From contig JADJLO010000041.1 of assembly GCA_016710075.1 (NCBI GenBank), positions 1 through 64,000 of the forward strand: a stretch of DNA of 64,000 nt, written 5' to 3'. Positions 39,543 through 48,363 of the stretch are shown here, one piece after another. Positions within the stretch are counted from its first letter, which is position 1. Each line of letters opens with the position of its first letter. Under the pieces are notes generated by a model. That model ran no database searches, was not told the origin of the DNA, and saw only the letters and a program-made list of their open reading frames with translations. The translations under genes and the position numbers were made by a program. The stretch is from Acidobacteriota bacterium. GTDB taxonomy: Bacteria > Acidobacteriota > Blastocatellia > RBC074.

Positions 39543-40552
39543 TCATTTCTTTCCGGGCTTATCTACCTTGATTTTGCCGTTTTCGAGCATTTGAATAAAG
39601 TAGGTCTGCCTGACGGATTGATTATTTTTATCGATGGCATTCAATTCAAATTTCCCGGACGTTCCCTGCATCTCAAGCCGGACGGGGAATTTTCCAGAGA
39701 CATCTTCCCGGAAGGGTGTGCTGTAATTTCTAGTCGAAGGGTCATAAGCAAGGATTTTGATCCTGTCGAAATCCATTTGCTCATCGACGCCAAAGATCTT
39801 TCTTTCAAGAATCATGTAATGTTCCCCAGAAGTTCCGTCATCCCCGTGCGCCGTGCCAATCTTCAACCAGCCGCTGATTCTTCTGCCGTTGGAGACAAAA
39901 TAGACAACCTCCGGGGAATTTCAAGCCCCACCGAGCCGCCGTAGATCCAGCCTGCCGGGAGGACGGTAAAATCTCTGAGTCTGACGAGATACCAGTCATC
40001 ATACTTGACCTCTCCCGCTGATGCAGCGGCTTCAGTTTCCGATTCGGATCCCGGGACTGCCGCGGGCTTCGGTTTTCTATCTCTGGCGACTATATCCATC
40101 ATGGTTCCCGATGGAAGAGTCGATGCCACATTTTCTTCGTTGACGCGGTCCGGCGTCAGCCTGAGTTTGAGGGATGCCTTGGATTTTCCAACCGCCTGAG
40201 TCTGGATATCCTTTATCTTATCGGCAATCTTTCGCGATTCGGAAACGATCTCGTCTTTGACGAAGTAGCGCTGTTCGGCCCACCCGGTCACTCCATCCGG
40301 CCCTTTTACCTTGACCCAGGGAGTCCCGTCCTCTGAATCCTCCATGGCAGTGATCGTCACCGGGTCGCCGCTCTTCAACTCGCCCACGGCACGAGCCGCC
40401 TGTGCGACAGAGCTTCTCAACTTCATTTTCTCGGGAACGACATAGGCCGACTCGCGCAGAGTCGATTCTTTTGAACACGCCGATGCAATCACGGCGAAAA
40501 AAATCAGAATCAGACCGAGGCAGACTTCTTTTGTTGTCTTCGAACAAGTCAT
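39543..40552 (-). CDS. SH3-domain lipoprotein (one frameshift)
   Basis: The start is ATG 40552, behind GAGG on the minus strand. A lipoprotein-type signal ends in VIASACSKES. Residues 35-95 form a bacterial SH3 domain (MKLRSSVAQAARAVGELKSG, VTITAMEDSEDGTPWVKVKG, GWAEQRYFV). A second follows (KLRLTPDRVNEENVASTLPS, WYLVRLRDFTVLPAGWIYGG). An indel near 39890 shifts into GWLKIGTAHGDDGTSGEHYM and ILERKIFGV, ending at 39543. The total is about 336 residues. SH3b repeats in exported proteins usually bind cell-wall peptides. The C-terminal 110 residues are not recognised. Confidence 0.75.
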
Positions 40553-40768
40553 CACAGGTATCCTCAATTGAATTGATGGCAGGTGAATTTAAATATGAGT
40601 TTAAAGTCCATTGGATCAAAGTTCAATACTCTTCACATAGTCACGTTTATAGCGCCGGAAAATTCTTTCCAGAAGATTTTTGTTGAAAAGATTGCAGCAA
40701 TCATTAAACTGATTGCTGCATGGCGCCTCGTTCACAAGAATTATTCTAAAACCCGGCATTTCGAACAC

Positions 40769-41767
40769 ATGAAAATAAAATCACGCAAAATCATCATTCC
40801 GGTCATTGTGATACTTTTATCGCTGAATTATCTACAAACCGGTTTATCCTACGGCACTCAAAGTGGTCAATCCGTCATCTGGGGAGATCCCGGAGAGGTC
40901 GAAAAACTCGATTTCACCGGAGGGGCCGGCGGGCGCGACAAAGCTCCCAAACCGCCTTTTGCCTTCATCGAAGAGAATCTATCGGGCACCAATCCCAAAG
41001 TTCGCATCATTGACGCCATAGGGGTGAAATGGTCCGTCAAATTCGGATCGGAGGTCAACGCCGAGGTCTTCGCAACAAGGATCGCCTGGGCTTCGGGTTA
41101 TTACGTCGAACCGGCATATTTCATCCCGAGCGGCAAAATAGACGATCTGGGCGAATTGACGCGGGCAAGGAATTACATCAAACCGGACGGCAGTTTCACA
41201 AACGCGCGGTTTGAAAGACAGCGCGACAAGGGAGTAAAGAAACTCGAAGCAGAGAACAGTTGGAGCTGGATTCAGAATCCATTCCTCGGATCGAAGGAAT
41301 TGAACGGGCTGAAAATCATCATGATGCTGGTCTCGAACTGGGACAATAAAGATCTTCGGGATGTGAAGCGCGGGTCGAACACGGCGATTGAACAAATCCC
41401 GACGTCAAGTGGCACACAGGATCGATTTATCGTTTCGGACTGGGGCGGTTCGATGGGCAAATGGGGCGGAGTTATCAGCAGAGAAAAATGGGACTGCAAA
41501 GGCTACGCTCAACAAACGCCTGCTTTCGTCAAGGGCATTCGCGGCGACTACTTCGTCTGGGGTTATGCTGGACAGCATACAAAAGACTTCTCGGAAGGGA
41601 TCCCGATCGGAGACGTCAGATGGCTGCTTGGGTATCTCGGCCGCATCACAGACGATCAATTGCGTGAAGGATTGCGTTCGAGCGGCGCGTCTTCTGAAGA
41701 AGTCGAATGCTTCACCAGAGCCATCAGAGAACGCATCAATCAGATGAAATCCTGCGTCGGGGAATAA
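40769..41767 (+). CDS. Exported protein of unknown function, possible kinase-like fold
   Basis: ATG 40769 is preferred because the signal peptide (IIIPVIVILLSLNYLQTGLS) starts just after it. The frame is open further upstream without a ribosome site. The 332-residue product has GVKWSVKFGSEVNAEVFATR followed by IAWASGYYVEPAYF, a lysine/glutamate arrangement like the N-lobe of atypical kinases. LKIIMMLVSNWDNKDLRDVK (compare N-x-D-x-K-D) and RFIVSDWGGSMGKWGG (compare a metal-binding D-x-G) follow. A family member with this pattern recurs in Acidobacteriota, from memory. No annotated family is claimed; the kinase-like reading is an inference from motif order. Confidence 0.6.
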   Translation: MKIKSRKIIIPVIVILLSLNYLQTGLSYGTQSGQSVIWGDPGEVEKLDFTGGAGGRDKAPKPPFAFIEENLSGTNPKVRIIDAIGVKWSVKFGSEVNAEVFATRIAWASGYYVEPAYFIPSGKIDDLGELTRARNYIKPDGSFTNARFERQRDKGVKKLEAENSWSWIQNPFLGSKELNGLKIIMMLVSNWDNKDLRDVKRGSNTAIEQIPTSSGTQDRFIVSDWGGSMGKWGGVISREKWDCKGYAQQTPAFVKGIRGDYFVWGYAGQHTKDFSEGIPIGDVRWLLGYLGRITDDQLREGLRSSGASSEEVECFTRAIRERINQMKSCVGE

Positions 41768-41772
41768 AACAA

Positions 41773-41928
41773 GATTACGAAACAGACGAAAAATATTCAA
41801 GCGTCGATTAAGCCTGTTACTTTCAACAATCGTGCATTCGGAATGTCTTGTCCACTGATCGATTAAATATTTTTCGTCTGTTTCGTTTATTTCGTCTGTT
41901 TCGTACTCTCTTCTTCTCTTCTTCTTCA
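41773..41928. repeat. GAAAYARAC nonamer inverted-pair element, locus C
   Basis: Left arm (41773-41800): GATTAC then GAAACAGAC, GAAAAATATTC. Right arm (41866-41910), minus strand: GAGTAC then GAAACAGAC, GAAATAAAC, GAAACAGAC, GAAAAATATTT. A GAAGAA-type tract follows to 41928. The element separates convergent genes and no ordinary terminator is present, so it may also serve as one. Confidence 0.8.
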
Positions 41929-43656
41929 TTTGATCAGCCCGAGGGTCTGGGCTTTGATGAGAAGGTTTGCGGCGATTGGAGCGGCGGTTTTAGCGCCATA
42001 GCCGCCGCCTTCGACGACCACGGCAAAGGCCACCTGCGGATTGTCGACGGGAGCGAATCCAATGAACCACGAGTCTATTCTGAACTCTTTTTTGATTTTC
42101 ACCCGTCCTCGGGAATCGCGATAGGTTGCGGGCTTATTGGTTTTGGGATCGATGGCATTGACCTCTTTTTGAGCGGTTCCGGTCTTGCCTCCGGCGGTCA
42201 TTCTCCCGCGAATCATATTGCCGAAAGTGCCCGAGGCAGTGCCTCTCTGAACGACTCCGGCCATCAGTTGGCGCATGCGTGCGGCAGTCTGCTGAGTCAT
42301 CGCCTGGCTCAGAGGCGAGGGTTGCCTGCCTAGCTCCATCATCGGCTTCATGACATTGCCATTCTTGTTGGCCGCGGAGGCTGCAACCATGGCCATCTGC
42401 ATTGGAGTCAACTGAACGTAGCCCTGGCCGATGGATTCCAGCGCCAGATCATATTTAGTCACGCCGCGGCCGGAGACGAAGGTCGAGTTGAGCGGCGCCA
42501 GAACCGACGACAGGACACGGTTATCGGTATTCCACAGATCATATCTTCTGACCGATCCGATCGAGTCTGCCGGGTTGGTGAAGACCTTGAGACCAAACCT
42601 TTCGGCCGATTCCTTCATACGTTCACGCTCTATCTCAACGCCAAGCTGGGCGAAGTACTGATTGCATGAGTGAATGTAGGCTTCAGTAAGATTGATCGAT
42701 CCGTGAGAATCTTCTTCATCGTCGCGGATGGGTCGATTCGAGCCCGGCGGCACCCATCCGTTCGAGTTGCAGTTGAAGGTGAGATTATCCAGCCTGTATT
42801 CAATGGCGGCCGCGGCCGTGATGGTTTTGAGAGTCGAAGCGGGCAGGTAATACTCGCTCAGCGCCCGGTTGAGCAGCGGCTGATTTCCGGCGTCGTTCTG
42901 CATCTCGATCCATCGATCAGCAATCTCGACGTGAGCCGGATCGAAGCTCGGGCTGCTGGCGATCGCGAGAATCTCTCCATTCTGCGGATTGAGCATGACG
43001 ACTGCTCCTCGCTTGTCCCTGATCTGATTGAATGCCTCTTTCTGCAGATCGAAATCGATGGTCAGCGTCAGATCGGGCCCTACAGGTGGCAGCGAATCGT
43101 CACTGCCGAATGAGCTTATCTTCTGCCACCAGCTTTTCTCGGGTTGAACCGCTGCAGGCGCAACTACGGCTCGCTCGAGCCAGGCATCTCCGCGGACGAG
43201 CGTGCCATAACCTATCAGATGTGCGGCCGCCGGCCCGAGCGGATAGTCACGCAGCACCTGTTCGTTGAGATACCTGTATTTGGCCAGCGCGCGACGGCCA
43301 TCGTGATGGCGGTCATAGATCCACCCTCGCAGCTTGCTCTCGATTTCCCGCCGGTTGCGCTGGTCGCGCCGGTCCTTCAATCCCGCAAAAACTTCATTCT
43401 CTCCAAGCGGCCCCGTCGAGAAGAGTCCCCAGTAGGCGTGAAATCCAAGAGCCGCCATGACGAGAATCGCAAATCCCCACCGAACATACCTCAACCGGTT
43501 GCTCGTCAGCCGCGGTCCGAAATCCGCCGGGAGGGCGTTTCCTGCAGTGTCCTCGCCGCCCCTGCCCCGGTACCTCCAGGCCGAAAGAAAAAGCGAAAGA
43601 ACAAGCCAGACCAGGCCTGCCAGCAGTATCAGTGTGGCGATGAATGGGAAGTTCAT
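41926..43656 (-). CDS. pbpA: Class B penicillin-binding protein (PbpA/FtsI-type transpeptidase)
   Basis: A 576-residue protein with two N-terminal hydrophobic helices (residues 4-28 and 60-80), a short dimerisation-type region (GWIYDRHHDGRRALAKYRYL, YPLGPAAAHLIGYGTLVRGD) and a transpeptidase domain. Active-site motifs are STLK within EYYLPASTLKTI, SCN within EAYIHSCNQYFAQLG, and KTG within TAGGKTGTAQ. It cross-links peptidoglycan stem peptides. It overlaps the upstream FHA-protein gene by four bases on the minus strand, so the two are coupled. That pairing, and the compact N-domain, resemble actinobacterial PbpA rather than proteobacterial FtsI. No FtsW/RodA gene is adjacent. Confidence 0.9.
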   Translation of the reverse strand: MNFPFIATLILLAGLVWLVLSLFLSAWRYRGRGGEDTAGNALPADFGPRLTSNRLRYVRWGFAILVMAALGFHAYWGLFSTGPLGENEVFAGLKDRRDQRNRREIESKLRGWIYDRHHDGRRALAKYRYLNEQVLRDYPLGPAAAHLIGYGTLVRGDAWLERAVVAPAAVQPEKSWWQKISSFGSDDSLPPVGPDLTLTIDFDLQKEAFNQIRDKRGAVVMLNPQNGEILAIASSPSFDPAHVEIADRWIEMQNDAGNQPLLNRALSEYYLPASTLKTITAAAAIEYRLDNLTFNCNSNGWVPPGSNRPIRDDEEDSHGSINLTEAYIHSCNQYFAQLGVEIERERMKESAERFGLKVFTNPADSIGSVRRYDLWNTDNRVLSSVLAPLNSTFVSGRGVTKYDLALESIGQGYVQLTPMQMAMVAASAANKNGNVMKPMMELGRQPSPLSQAMTQQTAARMRQLMAGVVQRGTASGTFGNMIRGRMTAGGKTGTAQKEVNAIDPKTNKPATYRDSRGRVKIKKEFRIDSWFIGFAPVDNPQVAFAVVVEGGGYGAKTAAPIAANLLIKAQTLGLIK

Positions 43657-44432
43657 AATATCGTCAGCAGCATTTCAACGTCGCCGAATTTGAGCTTGTC
43701 GCCGTCCCGAACCATAACCTTGTCGCCCGGGGCAAGCAGCACTCCATTGACAAAGGTTCCGTTTGCACTGTCCCTGTCGGCAAGCTCGACGGTACCGTCC
43801 GGCTTGATCAGCAGGGCGGCATGAAAATTGGAGACCGTCACATCCCTGATCACCAATTGGTTGGCCACATTTCTTCCCACGCCTGCAGGTTCACCTTTGG
43901 ATGAGAGCCCGGCATGAATTTCCAAGGGCATGATCAGACCGCGAAGGCTGAGTTGACACACCTTCTGCGGCTCTTCGGAAGCTGTTTCGACTGACTGGTC
44001 CGAAGACCCTGGTTTTTCGATGCCGTGCTGCCGGGATCCTCCAAATTCACAGTGAACTTCCAGTCCGCGGGTGAACGCATCATAGCCGACCAGCACCTCG
44101 ATCGGGCCATCTGTCGCGTAGCGCCTGTTATAAATGTATTCGTATATGCTCGTCCCCAGCTCTTGTTGAAGAACCTCTCGCCTCGAGTGCCCCATTCGGG
44201 TGTATGTCTCGTAGTCGTACCTCAGTTCGATGAGATTTGGGGCAGTAATCCGGCTACCTTCGGTTCTCAGATTTGTTTCGATTGCCCGCTCGATTTGAGG
44301 GATCAGCGCCGAAGGGTCTGTTCGAAGCTGGCTGGTTCGGTGAAGCGCGAAATCGATCGCTCCGCCTGAGCGCTCGAAAAAGCGTCTGACGAAGGTTTCA
44401 ATTTTGCCGATAATGCCGGTTATCTGATCCAT
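43653..44432 (-). CDS. FhaA-like protein: DUF3662 domain plus FHA domain
   Basis: The start is set at ATG 44432 (MDQITGIIGKIETFVRRFFE); an upstream in-frame ATG lies within a palindromic repeat. Residues 1-110 match DUF3662 (PSALIPQIERAIETNLRTEG, LIELRYDYETYTRMGHSRRE). The C-terminal 90 residues are a canonical FHA domain: AGVGRNVANQLVIRDVTVSN, FHAALLI and DRDSANGTFVNG. FHA domains bind phosphothreonine, so a Ser/Thr kinase is implied. In Actinobacteria FhaA (DUF3662-FHA) lies with pbpA and rodA and links kinase signalling to cell-wall synthesis; the same coupling is seen here. Confidence 0.87.
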   Translation of the reverse strand: MDQITGIIGKIETFVRRFFERSGGAIDFALHRTSQLRTDPSALIPQIERAIETNLRTEGSRITAPNLIELRYDYETYTRMGHSRREVLQQELGTSIYEYIYNRRYATDGPIEVLVGYDAFTRGLEVHCEFGGSRQHGIEKPGSSDQSVETASEEPQKVCQLSLRGLIMPLEIHAGLSSKGEPAGVGRNVANQLVIRDVTVSNFHAALLIKPDGTVELADRDSANGTFVNGVLLAPGDKVMVRDGDKLKFGDVEMLLTIL

Positions 44433-44445
44433 TTTTTGTGCATGG

Positions 44446-44552
44446 AGTTCCCGCATGGAGTTCCCGCATGGAGTTCCGCCTTCAGGCGGAACTCACTTGT
44501 AGGTCGCGCTTAGTAGCAATGTCAACCGCCTAAAGGCGGTACTCCATGCCTG
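44446..44552. repeat. GGAGTTCCGCC palindrome cluster, locus 3
   Basis: Half units CATGGAGTTCCCG at 44450 and 44466, a full palindrome (GGAGTTCCGCCTTCAGGCGG..) at 44468-44492, and a variant (ACCGCCTAAAGGCGGTACTC) at 44526-44548. The last unit encodes the C-terminus and stop of the methyltransferase gene. Confidence 0.85.
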
Positions 44553-45339
44553 TCCTCTGCCTGACGGCCTCAAACAATATCGCGGCCGCTGCCGCCGAGA
44601 CATTGAGCGATTCAACGGGCTCGCGTATGGGAATACGCAATCCGGCATCGCAGCGTTCCATCAACTTCCGGCTGATTCCGTGCGCCTCATTGCCGAAAAC
44701 AACCACCACCGGGTCGCGCCAGTCGAAATCGGTGTAGAGGGTTTCTCCATCCGCAAACGTAGCCACGATTCTGAAGCTGCCATTATCGGCATACCTGATA
44801 AACTCTTCGTCACTGATTTCCGTCGCCATCGGCAATCTGAAAGCCGATCCCATAGAGCTGCGCAGCGTCTTTGGAGCCCAGGCATCAACGCAACCCTTGA
44901 GGGCGATCACCCCTGAGGCGCCGGCAGCTTCGGCCGTCCTGACGATGGTGCCGAAATTCCCCGGGTCCTGCACCTTATCCAGACAGACAATCAGCGGCTC
45001 ACCGGGATTATTCGCCGACAGATCTTCGAGGGAAAAGACCGGGCGCTTTGCGATGACTATCAGTCCCTGCGAGTTGACGGTATTGCTGATTGTTTCCAGA
45101 ACCGTCTCCGCCACTGGAAAAACCGGACACCCACTCTTATTCAGGCCCTCAATGAGTGATCCAGCCACCAGCCCCGGCTCAGGTGCGTGATAGCAGGCGA
45201 TCATCCTCAGCCCGGACTTCAGACACTCCTCCACCAGACGCTCGCCTTCAATAAAGATCAAACCGTCTTCGCGACCGTCACGAACCCGGCGGGCGTGCTT
45301 CAGTCGTTCATTCGCGGGACTGGTGATTATCGGTTCCAT
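44530..45339 (-). CDS. SpoU/TrmH-family rRNA 2'-O-methyltransferase
   Basis: A 269-residue protein. The N-terminal substrate-binding domain has ITSPANERLKHARRVRDGRE and GLIFIEGERLVEECLKSG. The knotted SPOUT domain has motif 1 LDKVQDPGNFGTIVRTAEAA, motif 2 VVVFGNEAHGISRKL and motif 3 IPIREPVESLNVSAAAAAIL. The family methylates 2'-OH of 23S rRNA nucleotides using SAM. The last six residues (GMEYRL) and the TAG come from a GGAGTTCCGCC-type palindrome, so a repeat has overwritten the gene end. No frameshift. Confidence 0.92.
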   Translation of the reverse strand: MEPIITSPANERLKHARRVRDGREDGLIFIEGERLVEECLKSGLRMIACYHAPEPGLVAGSLIEGLNKSGCPVFPVAETVLETISNTVNSQGLIVIAKRPVFSLEDLSANNPGEPLIVCLDKVQDPGNFGTIVRTAEAAGASGVIALKGCVDAWAPKTLRSSMGSAFRLPMATEISDEEFIRYADNGSFRIVATFADGETLYTDFDWRDPVVVVFGNEAHGISRKLMERCDAGLRIPIREPVESLNVSAAAAAILFEAVRQRTGMEYRL

Positions 45340-45353
45340 TCTTTCTTTATAAA

Positions 45354-45475
45354 ACTAAGAAGGAAGAAAAGATTACGAAACTAACGAAATCAACTGACGC
45401 CTTCAACCTGTTGATATTTTCGTCTGTTTCGTTTATTTCGTCTGTTTCGTAATCCTCTTCTTCTTCTTCTTCGCT
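45354..45475. repeat. GAAAYARAC nonamer inverted-pair element, locus D
   Basis: Left arm (45372-45395): GATTAC then GAAACTAAC, GAAATCAAC. Right arm (45414-45454), minus strand: GATTAC then GAAACAGAC, GAAATAAAC, GAAACAGAC, GAAAATATC. Polypurine/polypyrimidine (GAA/TTC) tracts flank both sides. It lies between the methyltransferase and hpnH genes. Confidence 0.8.
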
Positions 45476-45480
45476 GATTA

Positions 45481-46495
45481 TTAGCTCAATGGGCGGATCG
45501 AGACGAGCATGTTTTTGAGATTTCGGGTTGCATCGATGACAGCGCTTGGCTCATAGCCGCAATGGACCATGCAGTCCTGGCATCGTGGATTGCCGCTCTT
45601 CCTGCCGTAGTTATCCCAATTTGTCGTATCGATCAGTTCCTTGAACGTTTTGGCGTAGCCGTCATTGAGCAGGTAGCAGGGTTTCTGCCAGCCGAAGATG
45701 TTGTAATTCGGATTGCCCCACGGAGTGCATTCGTAATCGATCTCCCCCATGAGGAACTTGAGGAAGAAGACCGACTGGTTGAACTGCCACTTTTTGCCTC
45801 GCTCGGTTCTGAGCGGTCCGAGAACCTCTTTGAACAGGGCATTGGTCTGCTCCCGCTTGAGGAAATGGCTCTGATCCGGAGCCCAGGCATAACTGTATCC
45901 GGGTGAAATTGTCATCCCGTCGACGCCCAGTTCCATGACCTTGTCGAACATCTCGTGCAGTTCTTTGGATCGTGGCCTTCGAAGACGGTGGTGTTGGTAT
46001 TGACGCGAAAGCCGCGTTTCTTGGCGGCCTTGATCGCATCGACGGCCTTGTCGAATATCCCTCGCGATCGACGGCCTTATCATGCGCCTCTCGCAAACCA
46101 TCGAGGTGAATATTGAAAGTGAGATATGGCGACGGAGTGAATCGATCCAGATTCTTCTCCAGCAGAATTGCATTGGTGCAGAGATAGACGAATTTCCCGC
46201 GCTCGATCATCCCGTTTGCGATGACCTCGATTTCGGGATGCATCAGCGGCTCCCCACCTGCAATGACGACAATCGGAGCGCCGCACTCATCGATCGCCTT
46301 GAAAGCGTCTTCCGGAGGCATGTTCTTCTTCAGAATATCGCCCGGATACTGGATTTTTCCGCAGCCGACGCAGGCCAGATTGCAGCGAAAGAGCGGCTCC
46401 AGCATGAGCACCAGCGGATATCGCTTGTTACCTTTGAATTTCTGCTTGAAGATATACGCCCCCACCTTCAGGGCCTGGCGCATGGTGATTGCCAT
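45481..46495 (-). CDS. hpnH: HpnH, adenosyl-hopene transferase radical SAM enzyme (two frameshifts)
   Basis: Starts MAITMRQALKVGAYIFKQKF behind GGAAG. The radical-SAM cluster motif is CNLACVGCGK (C-x3-C-x2-C), followed by VVIAGGEPLMHPEIEVIANG and YLTFNIHLDGLREAHD. Indels near 46055 and 45970 interrupt a conserved stretch (FDKAVDAIKAAKKRGF, TNTTVFEG). Reading resumes with KELHEMFDKVMELGVDGMTI, YECTPWGNPNYNIFGWQKPC and CQDCMVHCGYEPSAV. HpnH joins adenosine from SAM to diploptene in hopanoid side-chain synthesis. No other hopanoid gene is in the window. Each break is repaired by adding one base, so the gene is probably functional. Confidence 0.93.
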
Positions 46496-46633
46496 AACTT
46501 CCCTTCTTCCCTTCTGTTTTCGTTAATTGGTATCGTTTTCGCGACAGGTAGGTTAATTCAAGATGCAGTATGATTGCAAAGCACTTTTAAAATCATCCTC
46601 AACAAAGTCCGGCGTGGTAAGCAACCATCAATA

Positions 46634-46673
46634 AAAAACGAGGACGCGGAAATCTCTTCCGCATCCTCGTTTT
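46634..46673. terminator. Intrinsic terminator after the M28 peptidase gene
   Basis: AAAACGAGGACGCGGAA pairs almost perfectly with TTCCGCATCCTCGTTTT across five bases. On the minus strand a T-rich run follows. It lies 40 bases after the M28 stop and upstream of hpnH, and would work in both directions. Confidence 0.88.
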
Positions 46674-46713
46674 GAGTCAGAGCAGCAATTCATCTGCGAT
46701 AAGCTGATGGATC

Positions 46714-48363
46714 TTACTGCATGCGAGCCGGCTGGGCCTGGGGCGCCATCGGCTTGCGGGGTATCTTGTCCTCACGCATTGCTGCGTTATAGACGAAAGC
46801 CGCCATGATGATCGATGCCTGCTTCATATCATCTGACTGAACACGGTCCCAGACATCCATGTTCGAATGGTGTGTGCGGGTATCGTACTCAACCGGATCC
46901 TGAATGAACTGGAATCCCGGCAGACCGACTCCATCGAATGCCTGGTGGTCGGTGCCGCCAGTATTCTGAATCGTAATGGTTGACGCACCGAGATCGCGGA
47001 ATGGTTCAAGCCAGGCGCGGAAGATCTGGCGCACGGCATCATTGCCCTGCAGGTAGATTCCGCGAATCTTGCCCGTTCCGTTGTCGAGATTGAAATAGAC
47101 AGAGAACTTGTCATATTCGGCCTTGGTTACGAGCGGCCCCTGAGGACCCATCCCACCGCCGGGAAAAGGTGCCGCCTGCTGGGGCTGGCCGGCAACCGGC
47201 TGCCGTCCAGCAAAATGTTTGGCGACATAACCGCGTGAGCCGAGAAGTCCCTGCTCCTCTCCGCTCCAGAGGCCGATCCTGATGGTCCGGCGAGGCTGAA
47301 CTCCAAGAACTTTGAGAATTCTGACGGCTTCCATGGCTACCGAAACGCCGGCGGCGTTGTCAGTGGCGCCCGTTCCGCCATGCCATGAATCCATGTGACC
47401 GCCGAGCATGACTATCTCATCCTTCTTGTCAGTGCCCTGGATCTCGGCAATCGTGTTGTAGCCCAATGTATCATTATCCTGGAACTGGGCCGAGATATTC
47501 AGTTCAATCTTGACCGGAACGCCCTTTTCGATGATGCGGGCAATTCGGTTGTAGTGTTCTGCCGCGACCACGATCGAGGGGAGTGTCGGAGGTGCATTCT
47601 TATCACGAGATCCGCCGCCCTGAACAAAGACGGTTCCGCCATCGCCGTTGCGGCTGAGCTTCATCAGAGCCACTGCTCCCTCTTCCTTGAAGAAGGCATT
47701 CTTCTTGGGCTCGAGCTGCATTCTCGTACGCATGGCCTGCATCTGCTCGGGGCTGAACTGGCGACCACCGGGCCCACCGGCAGGCGTATCATTGGCAAAT
47801 TTCAACAGGTCTTCATCAGTGAAGCGCATTCCCGGTGCCTTGAACCAGGCGTTGACTTCGCGCGCAGGGCCGGTCATGACGATTTTGCCCTTGAGCTGTC
47901 CTTTGTACTTCTCGAAATCCGCTTCCGTATTGATGTTTGCGAAAACGACGTCGGCGGTGATTGTGCCGCTGGTGCCGGGAGTCCACGCTTCCGGATATGC
48001 GATGATCGGGAAAGCCGTCGGAGAAGTGACATTCGCCGTGATCTTGTCAAATGACCAGCCGCGACCGAATTCCCCCCACGGCTCGACCTGGGCATTGACC
48101 AGCCCCCACTCCGTGAGCTTCTTCTTCGTCCACTCATTGGAATTCTTCATGTTCGGTGATCCGGTCAGCCTGTGACCGACAACATCGGTCAGCCAACTCA
48201 TCGTATCCATCACCTGAGAGCGCTGCATGCCCTCTTCACGGATCTTCTTCATCATGTCCATGTCGATCTTCTCGACAGGCGCTACCTGAGCGGCAACCGT
48301 CAGGCAAAAGACCAGCACTGCGACAATCGGGGTCGCAGCTCGCTTGAAACGATTATTCAACAT
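46714..48363 (-). CDS. Exported M28-family zinc aminopeptidase
   Basis: ATG 48363 sits behind GGAGGA on the minus strand. The 549-residue product has a signal peptide (AATPIVAVLVFCLTVAAQ). A PA-like insert occupies about residues 130-270. The M28 zinc centre follows: His/Asp in MLGGHMDSWHGGTGATDNAA, Glu pair in GLWSGEEQGLLGS, Asp in YFNLDNGTGKIRG and His in TRTHHSNMDVWD. NTGGTDHQAFDGVGLPGFQF is the usual substrate-pocket strand. It cleaves N-terminal residues from peptides outside the cytoplasm. The C-terminal Pro/Gln-rich tail is variable. No frame problem. Confidence 0.93.
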   Translation of the reverse strand: MLNNRFKRAATPIVAVLVFCLTVAAQVAPVEKIDMDMMKKIREEGMQRSQVMDTMSWLTDVVGHRLTGSPNMKNSNEWTKKKLTEWGLVNAQVEPWGEFGRGWSFDKITANVTSPTAFPIIAYPEAWTPGTSGTITADVVFANINTEADFEKYKGQLKGKIVMTGPAREVNAWFKAPGMRFTDEDLLKFANDTPAGGPGGRQFSPEQMQAMRTRMQLEPKKNAFFKEEGAVALMKLSRNGDGGTVFVQGGGSRDKNAPPTLPSIVVAAEHYNRIARIIEKGVPVKIELNISAQFQDNDTLGYNTIAEIQGTDKKDEIVMLGGHMDSWHGGTGATDNAAGVSVAMEAVRILKVLGVQPRRTIRIGLWSGEEQGLLGSRGYVAKHFAGRQPVAGQPQQAAPFPGGGMGPQGPLVTKAEYDKFSVYFNLDNGTGKIRGIYLQGNDAVRQIFRAWLEPFRDLGASTITIQNTGGTDHQAFDGVGLPGFQFIQDPVEYDTRTHHSNMDVWDRVQSDDMKQASIIMAAFVYNAAMREDKIPRKPMAPQAQPARMQ

